From Bemisia tabaci (taxonomy: Eukaryota > Arthropoda > Insecta > Hemiptera > Aleyrodidae), in contig NC_092801.1 in assembly GCF_918797505.1 (NCBI RefSeq), positions 6,510,001 through 6,574,000 of the forward strand: DNA of 64,000 nt, given 5' to 3'. The notes beneath the pieces are model-generated. The model searched no databases, was not told where the DNA came from, and saw only the letters and a list, made by a program, of their open reading frames with translations. Shown here piece by piece: positions 30,271 to 42,184 of the stretch. Position numbers and translations under genes: made by a program. Positions within the stretch are counted from its first letter, which is position 1; every line of letters starts with the position of its first letter.

Positions 30271-30833
30271 TCGCTCCCCTAGGGTAGAGAGGAAGTATTG
30301 TCATCCTACAAGAAAAAAAAGAAAAAAAAGTTGAAATTTCATCATTTCTGGACGTTTTAAAGTCCCAGGAGTCAAAATAACCATACTTGTAAAAATGTGT
30401 GTCCGTCCGTCCGATGTCCCTCAAATCTGTGTACAGCGATATCTCAGAATCTATCTGTTCAATTTCATTCAAAATTGGCACAGAACACCATATCTATGGT
30501 CTCCTTATGCACGTCAAACGATTTTGGGGTACGCTAAAATTTGGGGGGGGGGGGCTAGGGTCAAATTGGGTTAAAGGTCCATTTTCAGCAAAATCACACA
30601 GAAAGCTCATTTAAGGGACTGTAAATTTTGAAAAATGCCTTTAATTCTTTAAAAGTGGGCATCAAGCACATCACCTGGGTCATTAATTTAAGTTCCTAAA
30701 AGACCTTTGGACTAAACTCAAAATTCAAGGGATTACGAGGCCCAAAAGTAGAGCACTTTGCTCCGCGACATGACACAAACAGCTCATTTTCAAGGACTGT
30801 AAATTTTTTTAAAAAAATGCCTTTTTTTTCAGT

Positions 30834-33826
30834 GCACATACATTTTCAAAAATTCAGATTGCTCGTCTACTCATGAAATATATTTTCGTTCATTGATTCT
30901 TCACATTTTTTATCTTACATTTTGGACTTTTTTCTTTCATTTCTACCGCTGATAATGAACAGGCCCCTAAAAATGAACGAGTTCAATTAAAGTCCCGTCT
31001 GGCAACCCAGCCTCTGTACCGAGAAGCGCGAGTGTTATGTTAACTTCGACCTGTACAAGTGTGACCCCAAAGACATTGAATAGAGTAGACCGTGCACTCC
31101 CTATCTCCGCCGTGTCAGCTGAGCGAGGCAACTTCGGCGGGACTCCGTAATGGGCGGGCGGGGTGGGAGCTCGCGACTGAGCCCCACGCAGCATGAGCCG
31201 GCGTTGCGCGTACTTGGAAAAATTAGTTGCGCGCTCGGATTTTCGCGAATTACTCGTTTCCACTTCATTTTTCGGCAAAATTTATAAGGACCACATGTTA
31301 AAAGCATGAAATTTACTATTATTCTGAACAATTTTCGTCTCTCTACAGTCATTACTGACTGGAAAAAACGCTTCATAATTGAAAATATGAGGAAAGTGAC
31401 CTGCGTATCAGACGGATGTTCTTATAATGCGTGCAGCTTGCGTAAAGATGACGGCGAGGATAAGAAGTAATTTTGTAAAAGGTACGAAAAGGATTTAAAA
31501 TGAGGTCAATCATATAAATCAAGGGTAAACACGAGGAATAGCGTTATGTATTGTACATAAAAAGGCATATAAAAGTTACGAGAGAGTTACCTACTTAAAA
31601 CTATTGTCCATCTTGATCTAAGAGAAAGATTTGATGAAAAGCTGAAAAAGAGGGGCAACGATTTCGGCAGTTTCAAAATACCGAGATTTAAGATTATTCC
31701 AACTGAAAAGGATAATGTTCAAGCATTATTATCAAACTAATTTGCGAGTCGCAACTTTTAATGTTATTTAATCTACTCAAAAATTTCAAAATCAATACTT
31801 CAGTCACTTGTTTATGACTGGCGATCGTGGATACTGTTTATTTTCAAAAAGTGTGGGTAAGTAATTGATCTTAGTTCCTTTGCATTTTTGGGCGGCTCTG
31901 TGATTAAGTCGCTGCGCTCGAGAAGGGCACGCACTTCTTTTAAACGATGATCCAGAATCTATGTCGCTCACATTTGTTTAGTAGAGTAGTTTCTAATGGT
32001 AAATTTCAAGGATTTTTTCACAGAAAATTGCAGAATCATGAAAAATAACTCAGTAGAAATTTCAACGAAATCCATGAATTTCCTTCACTGATGAAATATT
32101 AGTAGAGATTTTGAACCACCGCAACCTAGAAGTGCCATTCTTGCACCCAGTGCCTCAATTTTTCTGCACATTGCAGTGCAGTGGATTCTATGAAATGAGT
32201 TTTTATCATGTCCTTACTTTCCTCTATAAAATTAAAAAAATACAGCACTTATGCTATGTTTTCAGCAAAATGCTAAGGGCATTTACTTAATATTACATTT
32301 ATCACAAATAAATATCACAAACTGAAACAACACTATTTTGAAATTGAAGACACTAAGTTGACTACAATTTTCAATGAAGAACTGCTATTTCTAGCTCATT
32401 TTAGGAAGAGCAAAATGTGCCATTAGTTCATGATCCGTTGTTATGTCGTGTATTAGTTTCCTGTGTAGATAGGTAATAAAACAAATGAACCCAAAATAGT
32501 AGTTCCTTAAGGCTAAATGTAGTCAAAGTTTAAAAATTATCATCGGAACATAATCATTCTTGTCTCTTGCCCGGTTCATCAAGAATTTGCTCATGTAAGC
32601 ATACCATAAATTGAAAGTTGTGTGGTGTTTAATCATGAAAACTAAAACACATCTTCACACAGAAACATTTGATTATAATTAAAGAACAGATCAGCCGAAA
32701 ATATTCGCAATAATCAATTAATAATTAAAGATTTCGGTGCCGAACCGTACCAGCCTCGTATAAGCGCACTGTTCTTTTACCGCGAGCTGGGGACGGCTGG
32801 GGCTCACTCACCTCACCGGTGCCGCCTCGGTGTCCCGCACTCATCGGTCGGTGCGCCATGCGAATAAAAGAGAAGTGGCCACCGCTCCATTTCACAGCGC
32901 ACGGTCTACTCTATTCAATGTCTTTGTGTGACCCCCGCGGGTCATCTGATTACTCCCCCCTCCCCTCCCCCTCTAACCATTCCCACGCCTCTCATCCACC
33001 CCCTCCCTCTACTATAGCGCCTTCGGTACTATAAACTTCGTCGTAGTTCGTACAAATTCATTAACAAAGTTTACGGCGACGAATTATTTACTTTTTTACT
33101 CACGCGACTAAAGTTCACTAATGCGCTTAATTTTTGCATCCCGCATCGCCGCTCGGTGGGCTCGAAAGAGAAGTCGCAGCGTCCAATGATCGATTATCGA
33201 TACTTCTCCATTTGAAGCTGTGGTAAAGAATCGATTATTAAGGTCTCCTTTGCGAACACTCTGATAATCGACGCTTTTCCGTAGGTTTAAATAGATCGTA
33301 TTCGATACATCAAACGGGTGGGATTGTATCGATATCGATTGGTTCAAAACGTAAACAAACATGGCCTCAAAAGTCGGCATTAGATAGCATTAGATAGGCG
33401 GAAACTTGACAGAACTTGATTTGAACTCGTTCATTTTCAACCCTTTATTGCATATCGTTGCATGAAAGCAACAAATGGTTTTCAGCTTTATTTCTATGCT
33501 GGAGTATTAAATTGAATCAAAGCAAGAAATTATTTTTGGGGAGCATTATGAGTCTGATCCCCTAACTAAAAAATTACTACAAAAATCGATTTCTACGTAC
33601 TCTATCGTCGAAAAAATACTCTACAGTGTAGATTTTCTCACCAAAATCAACGATTAGCTCATGCAACAAAGGGTTAAGGGCCTCATATTTTATCAGCAGT
33701 AGAAATGAAAGAAAAATGTCCAAAATATAAGATAAAAAACGTGAAAAATCAATGAACGAATATGTATTCCATGAGTTGACGAGCAATCTGAAGTTTTTAA
33801 AATGTACATATGTGGTGCATTAGATA
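30834..33826. other. Possible ~3-kb composite bounded by long diverged inverted arms
   Basis: TGCACATACATTTTCAAAAA, then CAGATTGCTCGTC...TCATTTCTACCGCTGATAAT and AATGAACGAGTTCAA at 30834-30985 recur inverted and collinear at 33410-33826. AAGACATTGAATAGAGTAGA at 31070-31090 recurs inverted at 32908-32928. The centre (31300-32750) is AT-rich without a credible gene. CpG-rich patches lie at 31080-31260 and 32740-32990. Whether this is one transposon or two inverted repeats is open. Confidence 0.45.
33185..33365. repeat. Diverged D-like repeat plus CC segment
   Basis: ATCGATTATCGATACTTCTC...GTGGTAAAGAATCGATTATT aligns with family D, followed by TAGATCGTATTCGATACATC and TATCGATATCGATTGGTTCA, a segment (CC) repeated at 34003-34085 and 46940-47028. 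Confidence 0.55.
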
Positions 33827-33848
33827 GGCGGATCCGGACACTCAAACA

Positions 33849-33905
33849 GGGGGGGGGGGAAGGGGGAGAGGAAGGGGGAGAGGAGGGGGGGGAGGAGGGG
33901 GGAGG
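33849..33905 (+). repeat. G-rich purine tract
   Basis: A run of about 10 G followed by AAGGGGGAGAGG-type units, almost pure purine for ~57 bp. Several G runs of four or more could form quadruplexes. Such runs are also prone to sequencing error. Confidence 0.8.
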
Positions 33906-34002
33906 TCCAAAGGGCTTCCCCTAGAAAATGCTGTTAGGAATATCAAAGCGTCTAGTGACTAGTTTCACTCAATTTTATCATGAATGTTTATCGAAGATCC
34001 GT

Positions 34003-34085
34003 AGGTTTAAATAGATCGTATTCGATATATCAAAGGGGTTAGATTGTATCGATATCGATTGATTCAAAACATAAACAAACATGGT
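34003..34085. repeat. CC segment, second copy
   Basis: AGGTTTAAATAGATCGTATT, CGATATATCAAAGGGG and TATCGATATCGATTGATTCA, then AAACAAACATGG, near-identical to 33280-33365 in the same orientation. Confidence 0.65.
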
Positions 34086-34204
34086 CTCAAAAATCAATCT
34101 GGTAATCCGACGGAACGGGTTTTTTTGTGATGGATTTTTGATTCGTATGAGTACTAATTGGCCAAGAGTAATGCAATTGCTACGAAATTTCTCATTCGAA
34201 ATTT

Positions 34205-35037
34205 CTTCCGCGAGATTAAATATTAGAGCCAAACACAAAGCGGAGCGGCGGCGCACTGGCGCCTACAAACCTAACAGGGATACTACACGCATTGCGCAAT
34301 GCGTAAAGTATCCCTGTTAGGTTTGTAGGCGCCAATGCGCGTTCAGCGCTGACTGCCCGCCCGCCCGCCGCGCCGCAGCGTACCAAGGCGCTTGAAGCAA
34401 CTATCTCACACCAGAGGTACTGCACAGTATCATACGAAATTGAAGGCGCTCCAACATATTAGGAATGGCAGGCATCCTTCAAAAGTACGGAGCTTTCCTC
34501 GCAAATTATAAATCAAGATACTGCGGCCCAAAAAGAGAGCGGTAGTCCAAAAACTCACGAAGTCCTAGCATCCGTAATTAGTAACGTTTAGCATACACTT
34601 TATCGTCAGGCTGTTGCTGAATCGCCATCGGCTTTGAGACCTCGATAGACGATCAAATTTCCGAACCAATTCCGATCAAAGTAGCATCAAAGTTTCGGGA
34701 GTCATCAGTCTTAAACTCATTAATTTGCTTCATTTTAAAATGAAAACTTGGCAGAAATGTTCCCTGTGGCAGGAAATGATGAATGGTGATTGGTGGCACT
34801 CCGTTCTGATCTTACTTTGAACATAAAAGTGCGGCCCGTCAAAATTTGATGGTAGATGGTGACCACCAGTCATCAGCATGTCTATTTTGATCGGAATTTG
34901 ATCGTCTATGCAGGGCTATAAAAGGCTATATATAAGAAACTGTGTTGCCGGCTATAGAAGCTATTGGAAATCTTACAGCCGGCTGTAGTTCTAGGGTATT
35001 TTGGAACACAGATTCTACTGCCAATTTTTACCAGGGT
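34205..35037. mobile_element. Family N element, 5'-truncated, containing O
   Basis: CGAGATTAAATATTAGAGCC, the GGCGCCTACAAACC hairpin and the right end ACTGCCAATTTTTACCAGGG match N. The left ~450 bp are missing. O interrupts it at about 34636-34914. Confidence 0.75.
34636..34914. mobile_element. TIR element O nested in N
   Basis: CGATAGACGATCAAATTTCC at the left and GATCGGAATTTGATCGTCTA at the right are inverted copies. Flanking N sequence (CGCCATCGGCT ... ATAAAAGGCTATA) is contiguous in the other N copies. Confidence 0.75.
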
Positions 35038-35400
35038 GGTCTCTTTCTTTTTATCTCTTCATTCCCCTTTCCCCTTTCTTCTCCCTCTTTTTTCTTTTCT
35101 TCTTTTTCTTGTTTCTCCTTCCTTCTCTCTTTCTTCTTTCACTTCTATTACTTTTTTCTCTCTAGTTCCTCTATTCTTTTTCTTTTCTTTTTTCCCCATC
35201 CTCTTCTTATTCTCTACTCTTCCTCCCATTCCTTCTCTTGTTCCTCCTAGTCCTCTTTTTCCTACCATTCGTCTTCCTCCTCCCCTTCTTCCTTCTCTTC
35301 TTCCCTCTCTTCTTCCCCTTTACCCTCCTCTCCTTCTTCCTCCTCTCCATTTTCTTCCTTTCCTCTTTTTACGCCTTTTCTTCTCCTTTCCTCCCTTTCG
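35038..35400 (+). repeat. ~360-bp polypyrimidine tract
   Basis: The plus strand is almost entirely C and T (TTTCTTCT, CCTCCT, TTCTTTT units), beginning exactly where N ends. It creates long spurious frames rich in Leu, Phe, Ser and Pro, and Lys/Glu/Arg on the other strand. Confidence 0.9.
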
Positions 35401-36035
35401 TTACTGCTTCAGCATCCTTCATTTCAAACAGCTGAGAGTATATTAGCCAACGTAACGCAAGATCAATGCTGTCATTTCCCTGAATTAATTCCGAAATTCG
35501 GATTTCTTCAAACAATCGGAACTTTTCCCGGACTTTACAGCTATTTTCGGAATTTCCTCGAAATTTGCGGATTTCACTAGTTTGACCATTAATTTGATCA
35601 AATTGAAGGACTTTTTGATCAAACCTGACGATCTTCGGAACTAAATCTGGGCGTACTTCGGAATTTTTCTCGGAACTTCCGGAAATCGGAATATGTTTCC
35701 GGAAATCGGAGTTATTTCTGAATCTTTTGATAAAATGAAACGGCAGCACTGCGCAAGATCACATCCGCTATAAGGTCTAGAATTTGCGGTCGTATAATCC
35801 GTCGAACTTGTTAAAATGTTTGAAACCAAGTTTGAAACCTCCTTAATCACAAAAACACACATTTCCCCGAGTCAGGCTCGTGCATAACGCTGGTCAAGGT
35901 TCATGCGGGCGTTTTCGTAGCGCGAATAATCTCACCGCGTGTGGCGCGAAAATTCGCTGACAACCGATGTTTGCCGCTCGAGGCGCGCCGAAAGTGCCTT
36001 ATAAACACAGTTTTGCGGGCGATAAGCGGTCAGGC
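35401..36035. other. No gene seen; GGAA/TTCC-rich then GC-rich
   Basis: 35450-35740 has many short (C)GGAA / TTCC(G) words like family P but no clear ends. 35870-36030 is CpG-rich without a frame. Confidence 0.4.
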
Positions 36036-36194
36036 CAGTGGCGAGGCGTGAATGATCGATAATCGATATTTTCCCATTCGGAGCTATGGCAAAGAATCGA
36101 CTATCAAGGTGGTAGTAGCGAACACCCTGTATATCGATCCTTTTCCATGGGTTTTAACGGCAGATCAATCGATATATCGCGAAGCACGCCACTG
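36036..36194. mobile_element. Family D MITE (GCGAGGCGTG subtype)
   Basis: CAGTGGCGAGGCGTGAATGA to GCGAAGCACGCCACTG. Mirrored ATCGATAATCGAT / ATCAATCGATAT and GGAGCTATGG / CCATGGGTTT blocks. Confidence 0.8.
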
Positions 36195-37204
36195 GGCCAG
36201 GCTTCACCTTGAGGATGTTTTGGAATCACGTCTGATGCATGCAATTGCTGCACTCGGAAAAGGCTGCAGCTATTTATCATGAGAGGCTTAACGCAAAAGA
36301 AGCTTTTCTCTAAGATTTCCTGCTAAGGTTAATCTTCAGCGACGCGCATTTTAATTGAATTATTTTTTTGCTGTGCTCTTTTTTTACAATGTAGGTAACA
36401 AAATGATTTAGGGATTCTTGAAATAAATTGTACACGAAGAAAGAAGAAAAGTAACATGATAAAACCACCCACTGAGGTTGGACCTTGTGTCGGATGGGGT
36501 CTTATTAGTTGATAAACTTAAATTTTAAATGATCCTTTTGAAAATGGGAGAAAGAAAGAAAAAGAAAAAAAAGAAAGAAAACAAACTTCTTCAACCCCTT
36601 CATAACCCCCAACCCAACGCAGGATTACTTCCACTAAAATGTCTTGAATTTGCGGTCGTATACATGCGGGAGCATAAACCGCTCCTGGCCGCACTGTGTT
36701 TGGCGCAATGGGTGAAGTATTCATGCAGTCTTGTAGGCGCTAATATGTGTTACATGCCGACCGCTGCGCCGAGGGCTTGTCCTTTTCATCACAAGTCCTC
36801 GTCATCATTCCTCTCTGTGCTGAGCTCCAGGCCAGATTGCTACTCGCGGCTACTCCTTGAAAATGGCCCCGTCAGAAAAACGGGATTATATAGTTGATTT
36901 GGCAGCTCCAGTTCCCCCCCACCACTATTTTTTTTAGGTTGGTAATGTTGTTAAGTTTCCTAAAATCCACACGAGGTACTGATCTGAGCATTCCTGAATT
37001 TACTATGAATTACATAATTGCTGTTGCCATATGGAAACGCGATGCAGTAAAGGGATATGAGGGAAAACGTCTTACACCACAAATCGATATCATAATTAGA
37101 ACTAACGTTATGCCCGGTGGTGCGTGACTGTTGAATAACCCTGTATATTTCAATAATATTTGTTGAGCTTACATTCAATGACAGAGTTTCCGCAGGGGAT
37201 AAAC
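36195..37204. other. No gene seen
   Basis: An A/G-rich run at 36545-36585 gives a spurious Lys-rich frame. GGCGCAATGGGTGAAGTATT followed by TTGTAGGCGC (36709-36741) is a decayed piece of the N hairpin. Confidence 0.4.
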
Positions 37205-37770
37205 CGAATGGACCACTAGCCAAGGTACGAATTTAAGCATTCTGATACATGTGTCTTAACCAGAATTTCACGTAGAACACGATTCGCGCAACGAAAATTA
37301 CTGAAACCAACTCCTAACGGAGATATTAACATTTTTATTTCACATTCATTACAAGGAATTTGAACTGCCCGCTCGCAAGAAACTCAAAGCTCCACGTGAG
37401 TCAAATCGCGCACTACAACGGTTTCAGAAAGCTTCTCAGTCGAGCAATGTTCATGTCTCACCATCTGTTGTTCAAACTATAAGCAATTTGCTATAGCTGA
37501 GCCAAAGCGTCAAGATTGAGGTTGCCAGATTTTTTTTATCGCAGAGACATTCATGATAACGCTTAGCGCGCGATGTGAATCACGTAGAGCATTGAGTTTT
37601 CATGAGCAGGTGGTTTCAATTCACACACTAAGAATCATTAAATATCTTCGGGAGGAGTTGATTTCGGTGATTTTCGTTGTGCGCATCGTGTTCTACGCGA
37701 AATTTTGGTGAGGAAACATGTATCAGAATGAAAAAATTTACCTTGTCTGGTGGTCCATTGTTTTCAACTG
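37205..37770. repeat. AA inverted-repeat element, complete
   Basis: GAATGGACCACTAGCCAAGG and GCATTCTGATACATGTG at the left recur inverted at 37690-37760 (CATGTATCAGAATG, CCTTGTCTGGTGGTCCATTG), and the inner arms (AACTCAAAGCTCCACGTGAG / CACGTAGAGCATTGAGTTTT) also mirror. Open frames at its right edge are judged accidental. Confidence 0.65.
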
Positions 37771-38064
37771 CGAGATCCAAAGCGCGGAAAATCACCAAAA
37801 AATTCACCGCTACATTTAGCCATTCATCGACGGAAGTAAAGTGACAGTCGCCGGCCCACGAGCGGCCTGAGGTTTTGGTGAATGACCGTTCGGGGCTGAA
37901 ATTCAAAGCTGTTGACGTAAATGCGATCATGAAGCGGGCTGCTGAAGGCTCCGAATGACGCAAAGACTCACCCCGCGCCATCACAGAGGCCGCCGAGAGC
38001 GAAGCGACTTCGGATTTCATTTTCACTCGACCCCCGGAAAAAAATGATTTCTACTTTTTGTTAA

Positions 38065-38627
38065 GGTGATTCGATGGACGCCATATTTTGTGACAGAACG
38101 GCGTGCGATATATCGCATCAATTGGTTCGATTTTTTCAGCTACTCGTCATTTTTCTCCAATTTCGAGATCGCAATTCTGTTGTCAGGAGACTAAAGCACT
38201 CACTTACCAATTTTAACGACGGAATTCAACGTAATAAAAGCGTGGTTTTTTCAGAGAGAAAACATCGCATTCGATACGGATATCGAAACTACACTCGATA
38301 CTGATATCGAAACTGCACTCGAATGCGATATTTTCTCTCTAAAAAAACCACGCCTTTCGCCACCAACGCACGAGTGCAGTTTCGATATCAGTATCGAGTG
38401 TAGTTTCGATATCCGTATCGAATGCGATGTTTTCTCTCTAAAAAAACCACGCCTTTATTACGTTGAATTTCTTAGTTAAAATTGGTAAGTGAGTGCTTTA
38501 GTCTCCTGACCATAGAATTGCGATCTTAAAATTGGAGAAAAATGACGAGTAGCTGAAAAAATGGAAGCAATTGATGCGATATATCTCATGCCGTTCTGAC
38601 ACAAAATATGGCGTCCATTGAATCACC
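38065..38627. mobile_element. Family J palindrome with TTAA target duplication
   Basis: GGTGATTCGATGGACGCCAT to ATGGCGTCCATTGAATCACC, flanked by TTAA on both sides (38061-38064, 38628-38631). The centre holds repeated GATATCAGTATCGAGTG / CACTCGATACTGATATC blocks, in part duplicated. Confidence 0.85.
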
Positions 38628-38637
38628 TTAAGGATAA

Positions 38638-39077
38638 GGTGATTCGATGGACGTCATTTTTGTGTCAGAACGGCGTGCGATATATCGCATCAATTGGTTC
38701 CATTTTTTCAGCTACTCGTCATTTTTTTCCAATTTTGAGATCGCAATTATGTTGTCAGGAGACTGAAGCACTCACTTACCAATTTTAACGAAGAAATTCA
38801 ACGTAATAAATGCGTGGTTTTTTTAAAGAGAAAATATCGCATTCGAGTGTAGTTTCGATATCCGTATCGAATGCGATGTTTTCTCTCTGAAAAAACCACG
38901 CCTTTATTACGTTGAATTTCTTTGTTAAAATTGGTGAGTGAGTGCTTTAGTCTCCTGACAACAGAATCGCGATCTCAAAATTGGAGGAGAATGACGAGTG
39001 GCTGAAAAAAAGGGAACCAATTGATGCGATATATCGCATGCCGTTCTGACACAAAATATAGCGTCTATCGAATCACC
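38638..39077. mobile_element. Family J palindrome, second copy
   Basis: GGTGATTCGATGGACGTCAT to GCGTCTATCGAATCACC, starting 11 bp after the previous copy in the same arrangement. The flanks are ATAA and TTCC, so no duplication is preserved. Confidence 0.8.
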
Positions 39078-39375
39078 TTCCGCGGTAGCGAAGAGGGAAG
39101 TAAGTGCAAAAATGAAGGTTTGAGGAAACGGGCTTAGAAGCTTCTGACCGGAAAATTTTAGTGAAAGAAGCCTCCGTTCTATGTCGAATTGCCTGTAATC
39201 ATCCAAAACACTGTTAGAAATCTATTTGGACGCATTTTGAGACTTCTGTGACGCAGATTTGCCATAAATTTCTGCAGAAAAATTACGTTTCTTTTATACT
39301 TTTGGCCTAAGATACCTTAAAATTGTTGCCTTAAGTACACCTAGAAAATTTTAGAAATTCCTTGGTAAAAATACG

Positions 39376-40348
39376 ATACGCAGCGCACAATCTTCAATGA
39401 AGGGACTCCCTTGGTAAAAATTGGCGATAAGAGCTGCGTTTCAAAATACCATAGGAATTCTCATAGCTGGCTAAAGAAGGCTACAGAAAATCATATAGCT
39501 GGCTGTAGAATGCGGAGAAAATCATACGGCCGGGCTATACGAAGCGATAAAAAATTATGCAGCCGGGCTATAGTTCCTATCGCCGGGCTTTACACTTTAT
39601 CGCCATTGGCTATAAAAGGCTATAAGAAATTGTGTAGAAATTCGTGTGCTTTGGAAATCATGAAGTTTGATACGGAACCACCTTAATATTTACAAAACAC
39701 ACGTTAGATTTTCCTTTACTATATATTTTTTTTCATCAATTAAAATGAGAATAATCCATACAGAGTGTGCAAACATTTCAAAGTCATGAGTTGAAAAACG
39801 CTGACTCCGCGAGATTAAATATTAGAGCCTAACACAAGGCGGAGCGGCGGCGCACCGGCGCCTACAAACCTAACAGGGATACTACACGCATTGCGCAATG
39901 CGTGAAGTATCCCTGTTAGGTTTGTAGGCTCCAATGCGCGTTCAGCGCTGACTGCCGGCTGCCACACCGCAGCGTGCCACGGCGCGTGAAGCAACTATTT
40001 CACACCAGAGGTATTGCACAGTATCATACGAAACTGAAGGCGCTCCAATATATTAGGAATGGCAGGCATCCACCAAAAGTACGGAGCTTTCCTCGCAAAA
40101 TAAATCAAGATACCACGGCCCAAAAAGAGAGTCAGTGGTCCAAAAACTCACTAAGTCTTAGCATCCGTAATAATTAGTGACGTTTAGCATACACATTATC
40201 GCCTGGCTGTGAGTTGCTTAATCGCCATCGGCTCTAAAAGGCTATAAGAAATTGTGTAGCCCGCTATAGAAGCTATTGGAAATCTTACAGCCGGCCGTAG
40301 GTGTATGGTATTTTGGAACGCAGATTCTACTGTCAATTTTTACCAGGA
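39376..40348. mobile_element. Family N element, copy 2
   Basis: Near-identical to 22137-23118 over most of its length, from GCAGCGCACAATCTTCAATG to CTGTCAATTTTTACCAGG. The hairpin arms lie at about 39858-39934. No transposase frame. Confidence 0.8.
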
Positions 40349-40796
40349 TTTTAACTCTATACGGGCACATTTTGAAAGGTCAAACTTCCCATTTTCTCGC
40401 CTTTTCTTATTTCCTCTTCTTTTCTGCATTATTATCCTACTTTTTAGACTTTCGGGGGGAGGGGGAAGGGCTTGAGGCCTCCTCCCCCCTGGATACGTGC
40501 CTGTCCGGGAGACGACGAATAGTGGGCACGTCTAAATTTATCCTTTTCCCGTTTTGTGAATGAAACGCGGGTTCATTCATACGATGAGCGGGAGCATTCG
40601 GCCGGAGCATGACAGTGGCGCCTGGGTCACCCACTGCACAAGGAATACGCGGGCTTCCTTCCAATTATGATATCCGAGCCATTTTTTTCTAAGTTTAGCG
40701 GGGCTTTTCGAGTCACCGTCGGGGGAATTTCCTCGAAGACGATACCTACTCGCCCGGAAACCGCACTCTCCCCACAGGGCTTCCGCCGACCTAGTC

Positions 40797-40965
40797 TGCC
40801 TTGCTTTGGAAGAACGCCGTATGAGCCTTGTGCCTTGTAAAACAAGCGTTCGAGATCTAAAAGTTTTTTTAGAGTACCTGTATAGCGAGAGTATAGAGTA
40901 TAGACAGATGTGAAACTCCGAAAATCCATCAGGAATTCACCGATGCCTCCGCGAATAAAGTTATG
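40797..40965. mobile_element. Family A end fragment followed by family I left end
   Basis: TGCCTTGCTTTGGAAGAACG, then CCGTATGAGCC, is an A terminus. From 40870, TAGAGTACCTGTATAGCGAG and GTGAAACTCCGAAAATCCAT match the left part of the I element at 55162. Confidence 0.65.
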
Positions 40966-41017
40966 TGCTGGTTACACGCTCGAATTCCCATCAATTTCCG
41001 ATTAAATGGTGACCGGT

Positions 41018-41160
41018 GCACTGAAAAACAATTCTCGGCGTTTTTACCACGGTCCGTTGGTACCTTTACCATCTCACTTTTTTTACCAATTATTGGTAAT
41101 TTTACCTAGGCAGACTGGTAAGCTTACCTAAAAACCGGTATTTTTACTGTTTTTTTTTCA
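41018..41160. mobile_element. Family F fragment
   Basis: GCACTGAAAAACAATTCTCG, GTTGGTACCTTTACCATCTC and AAACCGGTATTTTTACTG; it ends at the same internal point as the fragment at 20552-20690. Confidence 0.8.
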
Positions 41161-41978
41161 GGTCCGCTTATAACCCTCCAAATTTCCATTAATTGTGAAT
41201 CTGATATTAATGTTGGCACAGAAATCGCGGCGAAGAGCGATTTTTTTTAAAACACGTTGTAATGTGTGTACTGTGTAACCAACTTTTCGAACTTTTGTGC
41301 GTGTTCCTAATGGTGTCAATTCTCGCTGTTACGTGACTACTGTTAGAGAATGAACTTACCTACTCCAACATGAACCATTAGCGATTGTATGAGCGCCTGA
41401 CCTTTCAATCTCGGGAAATGATTTTCTCTGGGGTCTGAAACGTGAATACCTGAAGTGATTGAATCAAAGTCATCGTGAATAATTTCGAATGTTGCCAAGT
41501 TTTTATTTTATCGTGTCTTGCGCGACAATAACCATTATTTGTAAAAAAAAAAAAAACCAGGCAATTTCTGTGTGAAAATAAATGTCGAAAGTAAAAATGT
41601 GACAGTTCTGTAGGGCAGAAAATATCACGCAACAGAAAGTGTAACGTTCCTTCTGTCCGATTATGTTTTACTTTCTTATAGTTAAAAGGAAACCATTCAC
41701 AGGTTTTTTTTTTATATTTTATTTTGTTTGAAAGTTCTGCTTCAATCCAATAATATACTCTCAGATAATTTTTCGGGACATATTTTTTCAGTTTCTTTCT
41801 ACGGAAATATAACATTATCGGAGATTTTGGAACTTTGGTGTAAAATTACAAATAATTAATGTTATCAAAACTACCAATAAGTCGTGCTATCTTGAACAAT
41901 TCACGATATTTTTCCCCAATTTTGAAGTTTTGACACACTTTTCAAATGCAATTCTTTGAAGCTTGCTGCCTTGAAGAG
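41161..41978. other. No gene seen
   Basis: A 136-codon minus-strand frame (41405-41815) is AT-driven, Lys/Phe/Asn-rich and shows no family signature or splice support. Confidence 0.4.
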
Positions 41979-42142
41979 CAGTGGCGAGACATGAATGATC
42001 GATTATCGATATTTTCCCATTTGAAACTATGATAAAGAATCGATTATTAAGGCGTTCGTTGCAAACACCCTCTTTATCGATCCTTTTCCATAGGTTTAAA
42101 TTGTAGATTAATCGATATATCGCAAAGCACTCCACGCCACTG
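41979..42142. mobile_element. Family D MITE with near-perfect 8-bp duplication
   Basis: CAGTGGCGAGACATGAATGA to CACTCCACGCCACTG. Flanks TTGAAGAG and CTGAAGAG differ at one base. Confidence 0.85.
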
Positions 42143-42184
42143 CTGAAGAGCTAAGCGGAAAAGAGGTTTTCTTGAAAACTAGTA

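Noticed and set aside
30967..31376. GC-rich overlapping minus-strand frames
   Set aside because: They lie in a patch repeated inverted at 32.8-33.0 kb and show no conserved protein motif.
34942..35446. Long overlapping plus-strand frames rich in Phe/Leu/Ser/Pro
   Set aside because: They are products of the polypyrimidine tract.
37628..38026. Minus-strand frame of 132 codons with a GT donor, considered as an upstream TGF-beta exon
   Set aside because: Its end is part of repeat AA, the first donor would give a peptide without signal sequence, and the second donor has the wrong phase.
41405..41815. 136-codon minus-strand frame
   Set aside because: Composition follows AT-rich DNA (Lys, Phe, Asn, Tyr) with no motif.
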